DNA from: an uncultured Clostridium sp.
Lineage (GTDB): Bacteria > Bacillota > Clostridia > TANB77 > CAG-508
Assembly: GCA_900556695.1 (NCBI GenBank)
Contig: USQA01000026.1
Location: 1-10,254 of the forward strand
DNA length: 10,254 bases
Direction of reading: 5' to 3'
In this document: positions 1-5,711 of the stretch, one piece after another
Layout of the letters: each line of letters starts with the position of its first letter
How positions within the stretch are numbered: position 1 is the first letter of the stretch
The notes under the pieces: generated by a model
The model's database searches: none
Told to the model about the DNA's origin: nothing
Seen by the model: only the letters and a program-made list of their open reading frames with translations
Made by a program: the position numbers and the translations under genes

Positions 1-328
1 TGTAAATTGTAATATAACTTTTTTTATTTTGCAATAGTTTTTGCAAAAATTTTTAAAAAATTTTGTTATTTTTTTATTATCCACAAACTAAAAATTAAAT
101 AAAATAAAAAGTTCTATATATAATCAATGAATTTTAACATTATTAAGTTTATTTTCTGCTACTATTACTATTATTAAATGACTATTTTCATACTATTAAT
201 TCATGTTGTTTTCAAACTTTAATTGATATACTCAAATTGGCTCGTTTAATACATATTTGGAATTATACTTTTAAAGAAATAAAAAATATTTTATTTCTTT
301 GAACAACTTTGAATAAAGTAAGAAAGGA
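1..328. other. AT-rich intergenic flank with possible weak promoter
   Basis: No gene is supported here. The stretch is dominated by A and T tracts, including the palindrome TTTTTGCAAAAA near 46-57. Four copies of ACTATT lie at 161-166, 167-172, 181-186 and 192-197. A weak promoter candidate for the downstream regulator is TTGATA at 223-228, a 17-base spacer and TTAATA at 246-251. One perfect DnaA-box 9-mer sits at 77-85 but stands alone. Confidence 0.5.
273..300. promoter_or_regulatory. Perfect 12-bp inverted repeat before the XRE gene
   Basis: AAAGAAATAAAA (273-284) and TTTTATTTCTTT (289-300) are perfect inverted copies around a 4-base centre. The repeat ends about 20 bases before the Shine-Dalgarno of the XRE regulator. 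Such regulators commonly bind inverted repeats in their own leader, so this is a candidate autoregulatory operator. It could equally act as an mRNA hairpin in the 5' leader. There is no direct evidence for either role. Confidence 0.4.
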
Positions 329-340
329 ATGAAATTTTTT

Positions 341-721
341 ATGACAGAAAATGAAAAAAATTTAAGAAAAAATATTGGAAAAAAAATAAAACTAGCAAGA
401 ACTAATGCTAATTTCACTCAAGAACAATTAGCTGAAAAAATATCACTTTCTACTAGATATATAAGCCAATTAGAAAGAGGTATTGCTTTTGGTAGTGCTA
501 CTACTATAACTAATATTTGTAAAATCTTAAATATAAATCCTAACTTTTTATTTGAAGATTTACTTAATGAAGATTCTTGTGAATTTAATGATTTAATTGA
601 TGCTAAGTTTTTAAAAAGTTATTCAAAATTAAATAATTACAATAGAAATATTTTAAATTCTATGGCAAGTGAATTATTAAAACTTCAAGATGCAGAATCA
701 ATGAATTATAAAGATGCATAG
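341..721 (+). CDS. XRE-family helix-turn-helix transcriptional regulator
   Basis: Predicted DNA-binding regulator of 126 residues. The HTH_3/XRE domain occupies roughly residues 12-70. It starts GKKIKLARTNANFTQEQLAE, and the recognition region SLSTRYISQLERG (about 35-47) is typical of Cro/C1-type repressors. The C-terminal half (70-126) is acidic, then Lys/Asn-rich, with no recognisable sensor domain. The frame is open from an ATG at 329, but AGAAAGGA (321-328) abuts that codon. The ATG at 341, 12 bases past the purine tract, is therefore the better start. The gene has its own terminator and lies upstream of tRNA-Leu, outside the att repeats, so it probably belongs to the host flank or to an older insertion. 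A perfect inverted repeat in the leader suggests autoregulation. The target genes cannot be told from this window. Confidence 0.88.
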   Translation: MTENEKNLRKNIGKKIKLARTNANFTQEQLAEKISLSTRYISQLERGIAFGSATTITNICKILNINPNFLFEDLLNEDSCEFNDLIDAKFLKSYSKLNNYNRNILNSMASELLKLQDAESMNYKDA

Positions 722-726
722 TAATC

Positions 727-764
727 AAGAACAAAAGTAATTTAATTATTTTTGTTCTTTTTTG
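727..764 (+). terminator. Rho-independent terminator of the XRE gene
   Basis: A 10-bp stem, AAGAACAAAA (727-736) with TTTTGTTCTT (750-759), is followed by a run of T residues. It starts six bases after the XRE stop codon and isolates that gene from the tRNA-Leu promoter. Confidence 0.85.
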
Positions 765-783
765 ACTTTTTTTATAAAAGTTA

Positions 784-812
784 TTGACAAATTATAAACA
801 AAATATTATAAT
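784..812 (+). promoter_or_regulatory. Consensus promoter of tRNA-Leu
   Basis: TTGACA at 784-789, a 17-base spacer and TATAAT at 807-812 form a perfect sigma-A type promoter. The tRNA begins about 35 bases after the -10 box, as expected for a stable RNA gene with a short trimmed leader. Confidence 0.88.
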
Positions 813-847
813 ACTAATTGTCTTTAAAAAACAGTTCAAATATTTAT

Positions 848-935
848 GCAGATGTGGCGGAACTGGTAGACGCACAGGACTTAAAATCCTGCGGTTGAAT
901 AAACCGTGCCGGTTCGATTCCGGCCATCTGCACCA
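848..935 (+). tRNA. tRNA-Leu (anticodon UAA), intact, att site host
   Basis: An 88-nt class II tRNA. The acceptor arms GCAGATG (848-854) and CATCTGC (925-931) pair fully, followed by discriminator A and an encoded CCA (933-935). The anticodon stem CAGGA/TCCTG holds the loop CTTAAAA with anticodon TAA. The long variable arm CGGTT-GAATA-AACCG (892-906) and the T arm around GGTTCGATTCC are clear. It has its own promoter and a terminator directly after CCA. The 3' end is duplicated at 7994-8027, showing that this gene is the integration site of the first element. Integration has kept the tRNA functional, because the element carries the same 3' end. Depending on where strands exchange, part of the present 3' half may come from the element. 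Confidence 0.96.
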
Positions 936-936
936 T
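903..936. repeat. Left attachment core of element 1 (34-bp direct repeat)
   Basis: The last 34 bases, from the variable-arm end through CCAT, are identical to 7994-8027. A second shared block, CTTAAAATCCTGCGGT, lies upstream at 880-895 and 7970-7985. Duplication of a tRNA 3' end flanking an integrase gene is the standard footprint of tyrosine-recombinase integration. Confidence 0.9.
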
Positions 937-939
937 TAG

Positions 940-981
940 AACCTCAAGTGTTTCGTAAGATGAACTTGAGGTTTTAATTTT
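940..981 (+). terminator. Terminator directly after tRNA-Leu
   Basis: AACCTCAAGT (940-949) pairs with ACTTGAGGTT (964-973), followed by TTAATTTT. It begins four bases after CCA, inside the element, so element 1 brings a replacement terminator for the tRNA. It also protects the convergent integrase gene from tRNA transcription. Confidence 0.85.
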
Positions 982-992
982 AAAAATAGTGC

Positions 993-1016
993 AAAGTTCT
1001 AACAAAAGTTCTAACA
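993..1016. repeat. Tandem integrase arm-type sites, left end of element 1
   Basis: AAAGTTCTAACA occurs twice in perfect tandem (993-1004 and 1005-1016). An inverted GTTAGAA lies at 1046-1052. The same motif pair recurs near the right end at 7792-7814. Position between att core and integrase, tandem spacing and presence at both ends fit arm-type sites bound by the N-terminal domain of the integrase. Confidence 0.7.
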
Positions 1017-1075
1017 CTTTTCCAAAATTAGAATTTTTATAAATAGTTAGAAATGTATTTTGTAAAACAGATTAC

Positions 1076-2296
1076 CTAAAGTGCAAGTTCGGTAATTTGT
1101 TCTTTTTTTGTATCTTTTGTATCTAATGCAAGTTTATCACTAATAACACTTGCAGAAATTCTTTTATTTTCTATATCAGCATGTGCATATCTTAATGTAG
1201 TCTGAAAATTAGAATGACCCAACCATATTTGTATATCTTTAACTGGTACTCCATTTTGAATTAACAAAGTACCACAACTATGTCTTAAGTCGTGTAACCT
1301 TATATGCCTTAGATTATTTTGTTCTAGTATTTTACTAAAAGTTTGAGTTACATATCCAGGTTTCATTAATTCTCCATTTTCCATTAAACAAATATAATCT
1401 TTATAATCATTACAATAAGTATTGCCATAAAACTTTTTATATTCTAAATATTTATCTTTATAGGTATTTAATAAATCAGCAATAAAATCAAATAAAGGTA
1501 AAGTTCTATAACCCGAATCGCTTTTGGCTCTATCTTTGAATATGAATTGTGTAACACCATCAATTTTTCCACGACCTACAGTATGTCTAATTGTTAATGT
1601 TTTAGCTTTGAAATCAATAGCATTCCATTTAATACCAATAACTTCTTCACGCCTTAATCCATATACACCAGCAATAATTACTGGTAGTTCAATAGGTGCA
1701 GTTTTTATAATTTCCATTAAATTTAGTAATTCATCTTGTGTATAATAATCAGCTGTATATTCTTTTGTTTTTATTGTTTCTAGTTTAGTAGCAGGGTTAC
1801 TATCAATTATTTCATTGATAACTGCACTTTTTAAAGCTTTACTAATATTAGCTCTATAATGTTTTATAGTATTGCTAGATAGGCCTTCGCTAAAAAGTAA
1901 ATCAAAGAAATCTTGAATATGTTTAGGTTTTAAATCTACTAATTTAATTTTCTTTGCTTTAAAGTATTTATACAATCTACCTTTAATTACTTGTTCATAA
2001 CCAATATAAGTTGTTTGTTCCACTTTTCCTTTTTGTTTTTCTAGCCATTCCACCATATAATCACAAAAGAGAATGTTTTGGTATTTATCATAAATATTTG
2101 AATCTCTTAATTTTATTTTTGACTTTTGCTCATATTCAATTTTAAATTGTTCTAGTTTTTCTTCAGCTTTTTTCTTATTTCCTTTTATAGTATAACCAGT
2201 TGGAATCCATTTGGGTTTTCTTTTTCCATAGTCATCATATAAGTTTAAAACTGCATAATACAGTCCTTTCTTTTTTTGTAAGCTACCTGTTATCAT
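1076..2296 (-). CDS. int: Tyrosine-recombinase integrase of element 1
   Basis: Site-specific recombinase of 406 residues, the usual size of Tn916/phage-type integrases. The N-terminal arm-binding domain (about 1-60) contains GLYYAVLNLYDDYGKRKPKW. The core-binding SAM-like domain spans about 75-160. The catalytic domain spans about 180-385, with Arg215 in VYGLRREEV, His335 and Arg338 in LHDLRHSCGTLL, His361 in WLGHS and the nucleophile Tyr370 in RYAH. All key residues are present, so it should be active. The ATG at 2296 follows AAAGGAG at a good distance. The 3' end points at the att core, which is the normal IME layout. It aligns almost position for position with the second integrase (8127-9365), including Arg215 in both. 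The excisionase lies 81 bases upstream, and a possible own promoter sits in that gap. Confidence 0.95.
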   Translation of the reverse strand: MITGSLQKKKGLYYAVLNLYDDYGKRKPKWIPTGYTIKGNKKKAEEKLEQFKIEYEQKSKIKLRDSNIYDKYQNILFCDYMVEWLEKQKGKVEQTTYIGYEQVIKGRLYKYFKAKKIKLVDLKPKHIQDFFDLLFSEGLSSNTIKHYRANISKALKSAVINEIIDSNPATKLETIKTKEYTADYYTQDELLNLMEIIKTAPIELPVIIAGVYGLRREEVIGIKWNAIDFKAKTLTIRHTVGRGKIDGVTQFIFKDRAKSDSGYRTLPLFDFIADLLNTYKDKYLEYKKFYGNTYCNDYKDYICLMENGELMKPGYVTQTFSKILEQNNLRHIRLHDLRHSCGTLLIQNGVPVKDIQIWLGHSNFQTTLRYAHADIENKRISASVISDKLALDTKDTKKEQITELAL

Positions 2297-2331
2297 TTTT
2301 CTCCTTTCCGTTGTAACAGTTTATATTTAAC

Positions 2332-2366
2332 TTATCATTGATATTTTGTTTATTATACCATGATAA
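2332..2366 (-). promoter_or_regulatory. Extended -10 promoter of int with flanking inverted repeat
   Basis: On the minus strand TGG-TATAAT (complement of 2352-2360) is an extended -10 box 55 bases upstream of the integrase start. TTATCAT (2332-2338) and ATGATAA (2360-2366) are inverted copies bracketing it, which would suit a repressor site. No good -35 box is seen. The integrase may also be read from the excisionase transcript. Confidence 0.4.
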
Positions 2367-2377
2367 TCAAAAAAATC

Positions 2378-2587
2378 CTACTGTTCTGTCATTACATATT
2401 TGATAACATTAACTTTAGGAATTTTATATTCTCTGCCAACTTTTTTACTTTTTATTTTCTTTTCTCTTAACATACGATACGCAAGAGAGTTACTAATTCC
2501 ACCTAGCATTTTTCTCATTTGTGTAAGATTTACAATGTCTGGGTAGTCTGTAAACATTAAAGTATAAGATTCTTTCATATCAGCCAT
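2378..2587 (-). CDS. xis: Small winged-HTH excisionase-type protein (element 1)
   Basis: Probable recombination directionality factor of 69 residues. The HTH_17/excisionase-type domain covers about residues 20-65. It opens with LTQMRKMLGGISNSLAYRML and ends with the wing KSKKVGREYKIPKVNVIKYV. The frame is open from a GTG at 2596, but that codon overlaps AAAGGAGG. The ATG at 2587, eight bases past AGGAGG, is the better start. It sits directly upstream of the integrase on the same strand, and a clear homologue occupies the same place in element 2 (9386-9595). Family knowledge suggests it bends att DNA and favours excision, and may also control the int-xis promoter. The excisionase role rests on position and domain type. 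Confidence 0.85.
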   Translation of the reverse strand: MADMKESYTLMFTDYPDIVNLTQMRKMLGGISNSLAYRMLREKKIKSKKVGREYKIPKVNVIKYVMTEQ

Positions 2588-2613
2588 ATTTAGCACCTCC
2601 TTTAAGATTTAAA

Positions 2614-2640
2614 ATAAAAAAAGACCTATTTATCAATAGG
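2614..2640 (-). terminator. Minus-strand terminator between the HTH gene and xis
   Basis: CCTATT and AATAGG (2635-2640 and 2625-2630) form a 6-bp stem with loop GATA as read on the minus strand, followed by TCTTTTTTTATTTT. It lies just after the stop of the 2646-3119 gene and before the excisionase ribosome site. It would limit read-through and keep xis-int low. The short stem means termination may be partial. Confidence 0.6.
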
Positions 2641-2645
2641 ACTAA

Positions 2646-3119
2646 TTAAATACTATAACAATATTTTTTCTTATATTTCTGTGTTGGAATTTTAATATTC
2701 ATATTTATTGATTTAGGAATATCTGCTCCAACTTTTAGTTTTCTATCTATAACTAAATTACCTTTACTATTCCTATGATAAGCACTTGCATTCCATTTTC
2801 TATATGCTAAATCACTCATTTCAGAAGAATAAGATAATTCTTTACTCGCTTCAATATGTTGCTGTTTAACAAATTCATATAATTGTTTATCAGTTTCACT
2901 TTGTCTTTTGTTTCTAATCCATTCTCTTTTTGCAAATTTACGATTTTCTTTACTTATTTGAGCTCTATATTCTTTTTCTTGAAAATATCTTGTATCGTTT
3001 TTAATTATCTTTGTTATATAAGAGGGATTAACATTCAATTTTTTTGCAATATTAGTTGGTTTATCATGTTCATTATAATACATCTCTAGTATATAGTTCT
3101 TGTTATCTATAATAATCAC
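2646..3119 (-). CDS. HTH-containing protein of unknown function, element control region
   Basis: Protein of 157 residues, not assigned to a named family. Residues about 19-45 (KPTNIAKKLNVNPSYITKII) form a sigma-70 region 4 / Sak-like helix-turn-helix, so DNA binding is likely. Residues 50-100 are strongly basic and acidic mixed (REWIRNKRQSETDKQ), and the C-terminus is Lys-rich (PTQKYKKKY). The only start agreeing with the full frame is GTG at 3119, but GAAAGG lies just two bases upstream, which is tight. An internal ATG at residue 13 is an alternative. It is first in the leftward group with xis and int, divergent from the 3316-4221 gene, with repeated TGTAATA motifs between them. A regulator of excision or of the divergent promoters is the best inference. 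Confidence 0.75.
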   Translation of the reverse strand: MIIIDNKNYILEMYYNEHDKPTNIAKKLNVNPSYITKIIKNDTRYFQEKEYRAQISKENRKFAKREWIRNKRQSETDKQLYEFVKQQHIEASKELSYSSEMSDLAYRKWNASAYHRNSKGNLVIDRKLKVGADIPKSINMNIKIPTQKYKKKYCYSI

Positions 3120-3178
3120 AACCTTTCAAACAATTTGGTAAAATTTCTGTCTACATATTTTTTATACAGTTGTAGCTC

Positions 3179-3277
3179 TTGACATTTTATATTAATTGTT
3201 GTAATATATTATTATATTTCAACTATTAATGTTTGACACTATTATAATGTAATAACTGTAATATGTCAATATATTAC
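3179..3277. promoter_or_regulatory. Divergent control region with promoter and TGTAATA repeats
   Basis: A rightward promoter TTGACA (3179-3184), 17-base spacer, TAATAT (3202-3207) precedes the 3316 gene. A second TTGACA lies at 3233-3238, inside the inverted pair TGACA (3234-3238) / TGTCA (3264-3268). TGTAATA occurs at 3200-3206, 3248-3254 and 3257-3263. GTAATATATT (3201-3210) is matched by its inverted copy AATATATTAC (3268-3277). The repeats overlap the promoter elements, as operators do. The likely binder is the neighbouring HTH protein. Confidence 0.5.
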
Positions 3278-3315
3278 TTTAAAATTTTTTAAAAAAATTT
3301 AAGGAGATAAAAATT

Positions 3316-4221
3316 ATGGAATTTAATTTTAAAAGCAATAGCCCATATTCATATATGAGATATGGTGGTTATCAAGGAAAATATAAGGAAAATGAATACT
3401 ATCTTGTGCCAAAGCCAGAGGAATCTATCAACATTAGAGAAGTATATGATATGTTTAGTCAAATCGATTCAGCCCTAGTTGACTTATTAAATATGGGGAA
3501 AATATGTACTGATCTTGAAACAGATACAGCAAAATTCACTTGTGCTTATACATTTGCAGAAAAATATGGATTGTTAGGTTTTATGGTTGAAGCACCAATT
3601 AGTCCAGATTTTATGCTAAATGATGATGTAACATTAAAAGAAAATAATTTTATTAGTAAAAATCGTACAATGAGAATGAAAGATTATTTTGAATTATTCT
3701 TTCCATTTGCAACAAATGATGAGATGAGCTATACAATAACAAATAGTAAGGTCGTTATAGAAACAAATTCAGATTTACAAAGAATGTTAAACAGTTCTTC
3801 ACTTAATAATCAATTAATTTATTCTAGTTTTTATTGTGAAAAAATTGATTGGATTATAGATTATGCAAAAAAGATGTATAATATATTTAAAAAAGCAATA
3901 GATTTATCAAACAATAATATGTATGATTTTGATGAATATGCAGCAAAAGAAACTATAAATAATTATTATTTCTCTGGTATACCTTATAAAATTAATATGT
4001 ATGGGAATACTCCAGAGATATGTTGGCAACCTAATTCATTAAAACAAGCATTAGATATGTCATTTGGTTTTATGCTTTGTAGTAATCAAAATCCTTTAAA
4101 AATATGTAAGCATTGCGGCAAAGTATTTTATGCTAAAACCCCTAAAGCCGAATATGATAGTAGCCAATGTAGAAATCAAGCAAATGTATATAAAAGTAGA
4201 AATAAAAATAAAGTCGATTAA
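3316..4221 (+). CDS. Cargo protein with C-terminal Cys-type zinc motif, function unknown
   Basis: Cytoplasmic protein of 301 residues with no signal peptide or membrane segment. The first 250 residues are not recognised. They include GGYQGKYKENEYYLVPKPEE and a mixed helical, Asn-rich middle part. The C-terminus (263-301) reads ICKHCGKVFYAK, then SSQCRNQANVYKSR, the pattern of the small zinc fingers found at the end of CGNR/DUF-type proteins carried on Firmicute mobile elements. Cys264, Cys267 and Cys285 are present, but the position normally giving the fourth Cys (four before Cys285) is Asp281. AGGAG (3302-3306) lies nine bases before the ATG. It is the first rightward gene, divergent from the HTH-xis-int group. 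A nucleic-acid-binding or defence role is possible but is not shown. Confidence 0.8.
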   Translation: MEFNFKSNSPYSYMRYGGYQGKYKENEYYLVPKPEESINIREVYDMFSQIDSALVDLLNMGKICTDLETDTAKFTCAYTFAEKYGLLGFMVEAPISPDFMLNDDVTLKENNFISKNRTMRMKDYFELFFPFATNDEMSYTITNSKVVIETNSDLQRMLNSSSLNNQLIYSSFYCEKIDWIIDYAKKMYNIFKKAIDLSNNNMYDFDEYAAKETINNYYFSGIPYKINMYGNTPEICWQPNSLKQALDMSFGFMLCSNQNPLKICKHCGKVFYAKTPKAEYDSSQCRNQANVYKSRNKNKVD

Positions 4222-4250
4222 AAATAATTGTTGAAATTGTAGAAAAAGCA

Positions 4251-4279
4251 TTGTTTTTAAAATAAAATTAAAGTATAAT
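4251..4279 (+). promoter_or_regulatory. Promoter of the toxin mRNA
   Basis: TTGTTT (4251-4256), a 17-base spacer and TATAAT (4274-4279) put transcription start near 4286. That leaves a leader of about 40 nt that folds over the ribosome site of the small toxin gene. Confidence 0.75.
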
Positions 4280-4286
4280 AAATCCA

Positions 4287-4317
4287 TCCTTTTCCAAAGG
4301 AAATCTTTGAGAAAGGA
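4287..4317 (+). promoter_or_regulatory. 5' stem-loop hiding the toxin Shine-Dalgarno
   Basis: TCCTTTT (4287-4293) can pair with GAAAGGA (4311-4317), the first part of the AAAGGAGG ribosome site. A second 5-bp stem, CAAAG (4295-4299) with CTTTG (4305-4309), extends it inward. In the Enterococcus par locus a leader stem-loop likewise restrains fst translation. Here it is predicted by pairing only. Confidence 0.6.
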
Positions 4318-4318
4318 G

Positions 4319-4346
4319 GTGAACGTCTTGAGTTCATTCGATTTAA
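4319..4346 (+). repeat. Direct repeat copy at the toxin start codon
   Basis: The blocks GTGAAC, GAGTTC and TTCGATTTA occur here in the same order as at 4497-4521. The toxin TTG start lies between the first two. Because the second copy is transcribed from the opposite strand, the two RNAs are complementary here and pairing would block initiation. Confidence 0.75.
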
Positions 4347-4417
4347 TTTGGCGATTAATTGTTTTATTATTACTTAGTAATAGTAAAAATGATGAAAACC
4401 AAAATTCTCAGGATTAG
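4328..4417 (+). CDS. Small hydrophobic peptide, probable type I (par/Fst-like) toxin
   Basis: A 29-residue peptide starting at TTG, eight bases after a very strong AAAGGAGG (4312-4319). It begins MSSFDLIWRL, continues IVLLLL and ends in a polar, charged tail (SNSKNDENQ, then NSQD). The single membrane-type segment (about residues 4-17) with a hydrophilic C-terminus and the length of about 30 match membrane toxins of type I systems. The sequence itself differs from Fst. It lacks the proline usual in the Fst helix, and I do not recognise its family. A dedicated promoter, a leader stem-loop, an immediate terminator and a convergent small RNA sharing direct repeats and a complementary terminator loop support the call more strongly than the peptide does. 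Family knowledge suggests membrane insertion and growth arrest when the antitoxin RNA decays after element loss. Confidence 0.78.
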   Translation: MSSFDLIWRLIVLLLLSNSKNDENQNSQD

Positions 4418-4429
4418 TACAAACTAATC

Positions 4430-4461
4430 AAAGGCAGTCTGGTCAACTGCCTTTATTTTTT
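4430..4461 (+). terminator. Toxin mRNA terminator with interaction loop
   Basis: AAAGGCAGT (4430-4438) pairs with ACTGCCTTT (4446-4454) around the 7-nt loop CTGGTCA, followed by ATTTTTT. TGGTCAAC (4440-4447) recurs in the loop of the oppositely directed terminator at 4481-4488, so the two RNA loops are complementary. Confidence 0.9.
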
Positions 4462-4463
4462 GC

Positions 4464-4537
4464 AAAAAAAATGAGATATGTGGTCAACATATCTCTGTGA
4501 ACATTCGAGTTCTTCGATTTATTCTCTTGCTTAAGCT
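4464..4537 (-). ncRNA. Probable type I antitoxin RNA (RNA II-like), about 74 nt
   Basis: Predicted minus-strand RNA starting near 4537, set by the promoter at 4544-4572. It ends after the hairpin GAGATATG/CATATCTC (4473-4480 with 4488-4495), whose U tract is the complement of 4464-4470. It carries the complement of the direct repeat (4497-4521), able to pair with the toxin start region, and the loop UUGACCA, complementary to the toxin terminator loop. It does not overlap the toxin gene, so it acts as a trans-pairing RNA from a convergent gene, as RNA II does in pAD1 par. Its length matches that family, where RNA II is about 65-70 nt. No open reading frame of note lies within it. Confidence 0.75.
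4497..4521 (-). repeat. Direct repeat copy within the antitoxin RNA
   Basis: This is the second copy of GTGAAC, GAGTTC and TTCGATTTA (plus-strand reading), with one and two base changes in the spacers relative to 4319-4346. Transcribed leftward, it gives RNA complementary to the toxin initiation region in three blocks of 6, 6 and 9 nt. Confidence 0.72.
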
Positions 4538-4543
4538 AAATAT

Positions 4544-4572
4544 AGTATACTATATTTTTTATTATATGTCAA
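4544..4572 (-). promoter_or_regulatory. Strong promoter of the antitoxin RNA
   Basis: On the minus strand TTGACA (complement of 4567-4572), a 17-base spacer and TATACT (complement of 4544-4549) form a near-consensus promoter. It is stronger than the toxin promoter, as expected for an unstable antitoxin made in excess. Confidence 0.85.
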
Positions 4573-4681
4573 ATGATTTTTAAAAATTCATTTTTTAACC
4601 TATTTTTTTAAATTTTTTTGTATATATTAGTTAATTATTAATGTAAATTTTCAAAAATGGTATGTATAACCAGCAAGAGAC

Positions 4682-4710
4682 TTGAAAATTATGTAAAATT
4701 GTTGTATAAT
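4682..4710 (+). promoter_or_regulatory. Promoter of the membrane-protein gene
   Basis: TTGAAA (4682-4687), a 17-base spacer and TATAAT (4705-4710) put the start near 4717. AATTTTCAA (4646-4654) and TTGAAAATT (4682-4690) form a perfect 9-bp inverted pair, the second overlapping the -35 box. This is a possible operator pair. Confidence 0.78.
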
Positions 4711-4720
4711 GAAATCATAT

Positions 4721-4792
4721 AAGTAATAACTTTTGTATTGCTTATTTCCTTAATTCACTAATTGAGTAAGGAATACTTACTCCTTTAGTTTT
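4721..4792 (+). promoter_or_regulatory. Leader with mutually exclusive hairpins, attenuator-like
   Basis: A first hairpin pairs AAGTAATA (4721-4728) with TATTGCTT (4736-4743). Next, TTCCTTA (4746-4752) can pair with TAAGGAA (4767-4773). Alternatively GAGTAAG (4764-4770) can pair with CTTACTC (4776-4782) around a 5-nt loop, followed by CTTTAGTTTT. The last two share 4767-4770 and cannot coexist. That is the logic of an antiterminator/terminator switch in the leader of about 120 nt. The U tract is interrupted, so termination would be weak. No known riboswitch was recognised. Confidence 0.45.
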
Positions 4793-4836
4793 ATCATATA
4801 TAACAAGTAGACATCTAATTAAAAGGAGGAATTTTT

Positions 4837-5691
4837 ATGTTACGGATGATCTTGTTATCATTAGTTTGGGCATTATGCTCTACCTGTCTGGTAAGACCTT
4901 GGTTTTGGAAAGGAGTTAAACATAAAGACCTTTTCAACAACCACGGAGAAAAGATTGGATTTGACAACGACAGTTGGAAAGGCACTTTAGCAATTGAAAT
5001 TGTATGTTTTGTTGGAGTGTTTTTACTAAGTATGTTCCTATATGCTGTAGGTGGTGTTAGACAAAGCTTGTATGGATCTTTTCTACTTATTATGTTTTGC
5101 TTTCTTTTGCAGTGTTTATGGAGTTACCAGGGTAAAGTAAGATACACTATCATGCTAACCGTTGTTGTCATTAGTGCTATCTTATGGATACAAGATAGTA
5201 TTGTTGGAAGTAAGATTAGTATACCATTAAATAAGGTAGATAGTGTGCCACTCACAACCTCAGATGTGCAAGAGGATAAGCAAGTTAAATTGTTTGTTTC
5301 ATCAAGTGAAATTCAAAACCTATTTAAGGTAGATTCTGCATCAGGGCCAACCTACAATAATGGTAAATACATATTTACTGTTAGTGGAGGTGACAATGGA
5401 AAGGGTATTGTAATTATTGATAAAGACAATTATTCAGAAGCAAATTTTATACCCTGTTCGTATGGATTAGATGTAACAGACGTACGTTCTGAATATCCGA
5501 CACAGAAGTTGAAAGAGTTGTACATTACAATTTCAGATGACAATACACCATATGCACTTTTCGCAGTTGCCGACAAAAGCTGGGTTCTTGGAACTTACAA
5601 TGTAAATGGGTATGTAATGCTTAATTTAATAACAGGCGAATGTCAAAAGCTCACGCAAGAGCAGTTGCCAGACTTTGTAACTAATAACTAA
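4837..5691 (+). CDS. Four-helix membrane protein with extracytoplasmic domain, function unknown
   Basis: Protein of 284 residues. Hydrophobic segments lie at about 2-18 (possibly a signal anchor), 51-71 (IEIVCFVGVFLLSMFLYAVG), 78-95 and 103-118. A soluble C-terminal domain of about 165 residues (120-284) is rich in beta-type stretches such as NNGKYIFTVSGGDNGKGIV and LFAVADKSWVLGTYN. The family is not recognised. A strong AAAAGGAGG (4821-4829) precedes the ATG by seven bases. It is a single-gene unit with its own promoter, an unusual leader and a strong terminator. G+C is visibly higher than in its neighbours (about 30-40% in sampled lines against 20-30%), which suggests later acquisition as cargo. 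Roles such as surface interaction or stress sensing are open. Confidence 0.8.
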   Translation: MLRMILLSLVWALCSTCLVRPWFWKGVKHKDLFNNHGEKIGFDNDSWKGTLAIEIVCFVGVFLLSMFLYAVGGVRQSLYGSFLLIMFCFLLQCLWSYQGKVRYTIMLTVVVISAILWIQDSIVGSKISIPLNKVDSVPLTTSDVQEDKQVKLFVSSSEIQNLFKVDSASGPTYNNGKYIFTVSGGDNGKGIVIIDKDNYSEANFIPCSYGLDVTDVRSEYPTQKLKELYITISDDNTPYALFAVADKSWVLGTYNVNGYVMLNLITGECQKLTQEQLPDFVTNN

Positions 5692-5711
5692 AACGTAATA
5701 TGAATGAGTGG

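Noticed and set aside
77..85. Perfect DnaA-box 9-mer TTATCCACA in AT-rich DNA, possible replication origin
   Set aside because: Only one copy, with no cluster, no dnaA/dnaN or rep gene nearby; chance occurrence is credible in such sequence.
1524..1745. Plus-strand open frame of 73 codons
   Set aside because: Lies wholly antisense to the integrase catalytic domain, without a ribosome site; a shadow.
2883..3089. Plus-strand hydrophobic open frame of 68 codons
   Set aside because: Antisense to the HTH gene; the Phe/Ile-rich product is what a Lys-rich gene gives when read backwards.
4096..4287. Minus-strand hydrophobic frame of 63 codons that looks like a membrane protein
   Set aside because: Antisense to the Lys/Asn-rich end of the 3316-4221 gene and to the toxin promoter; no ribosome site.
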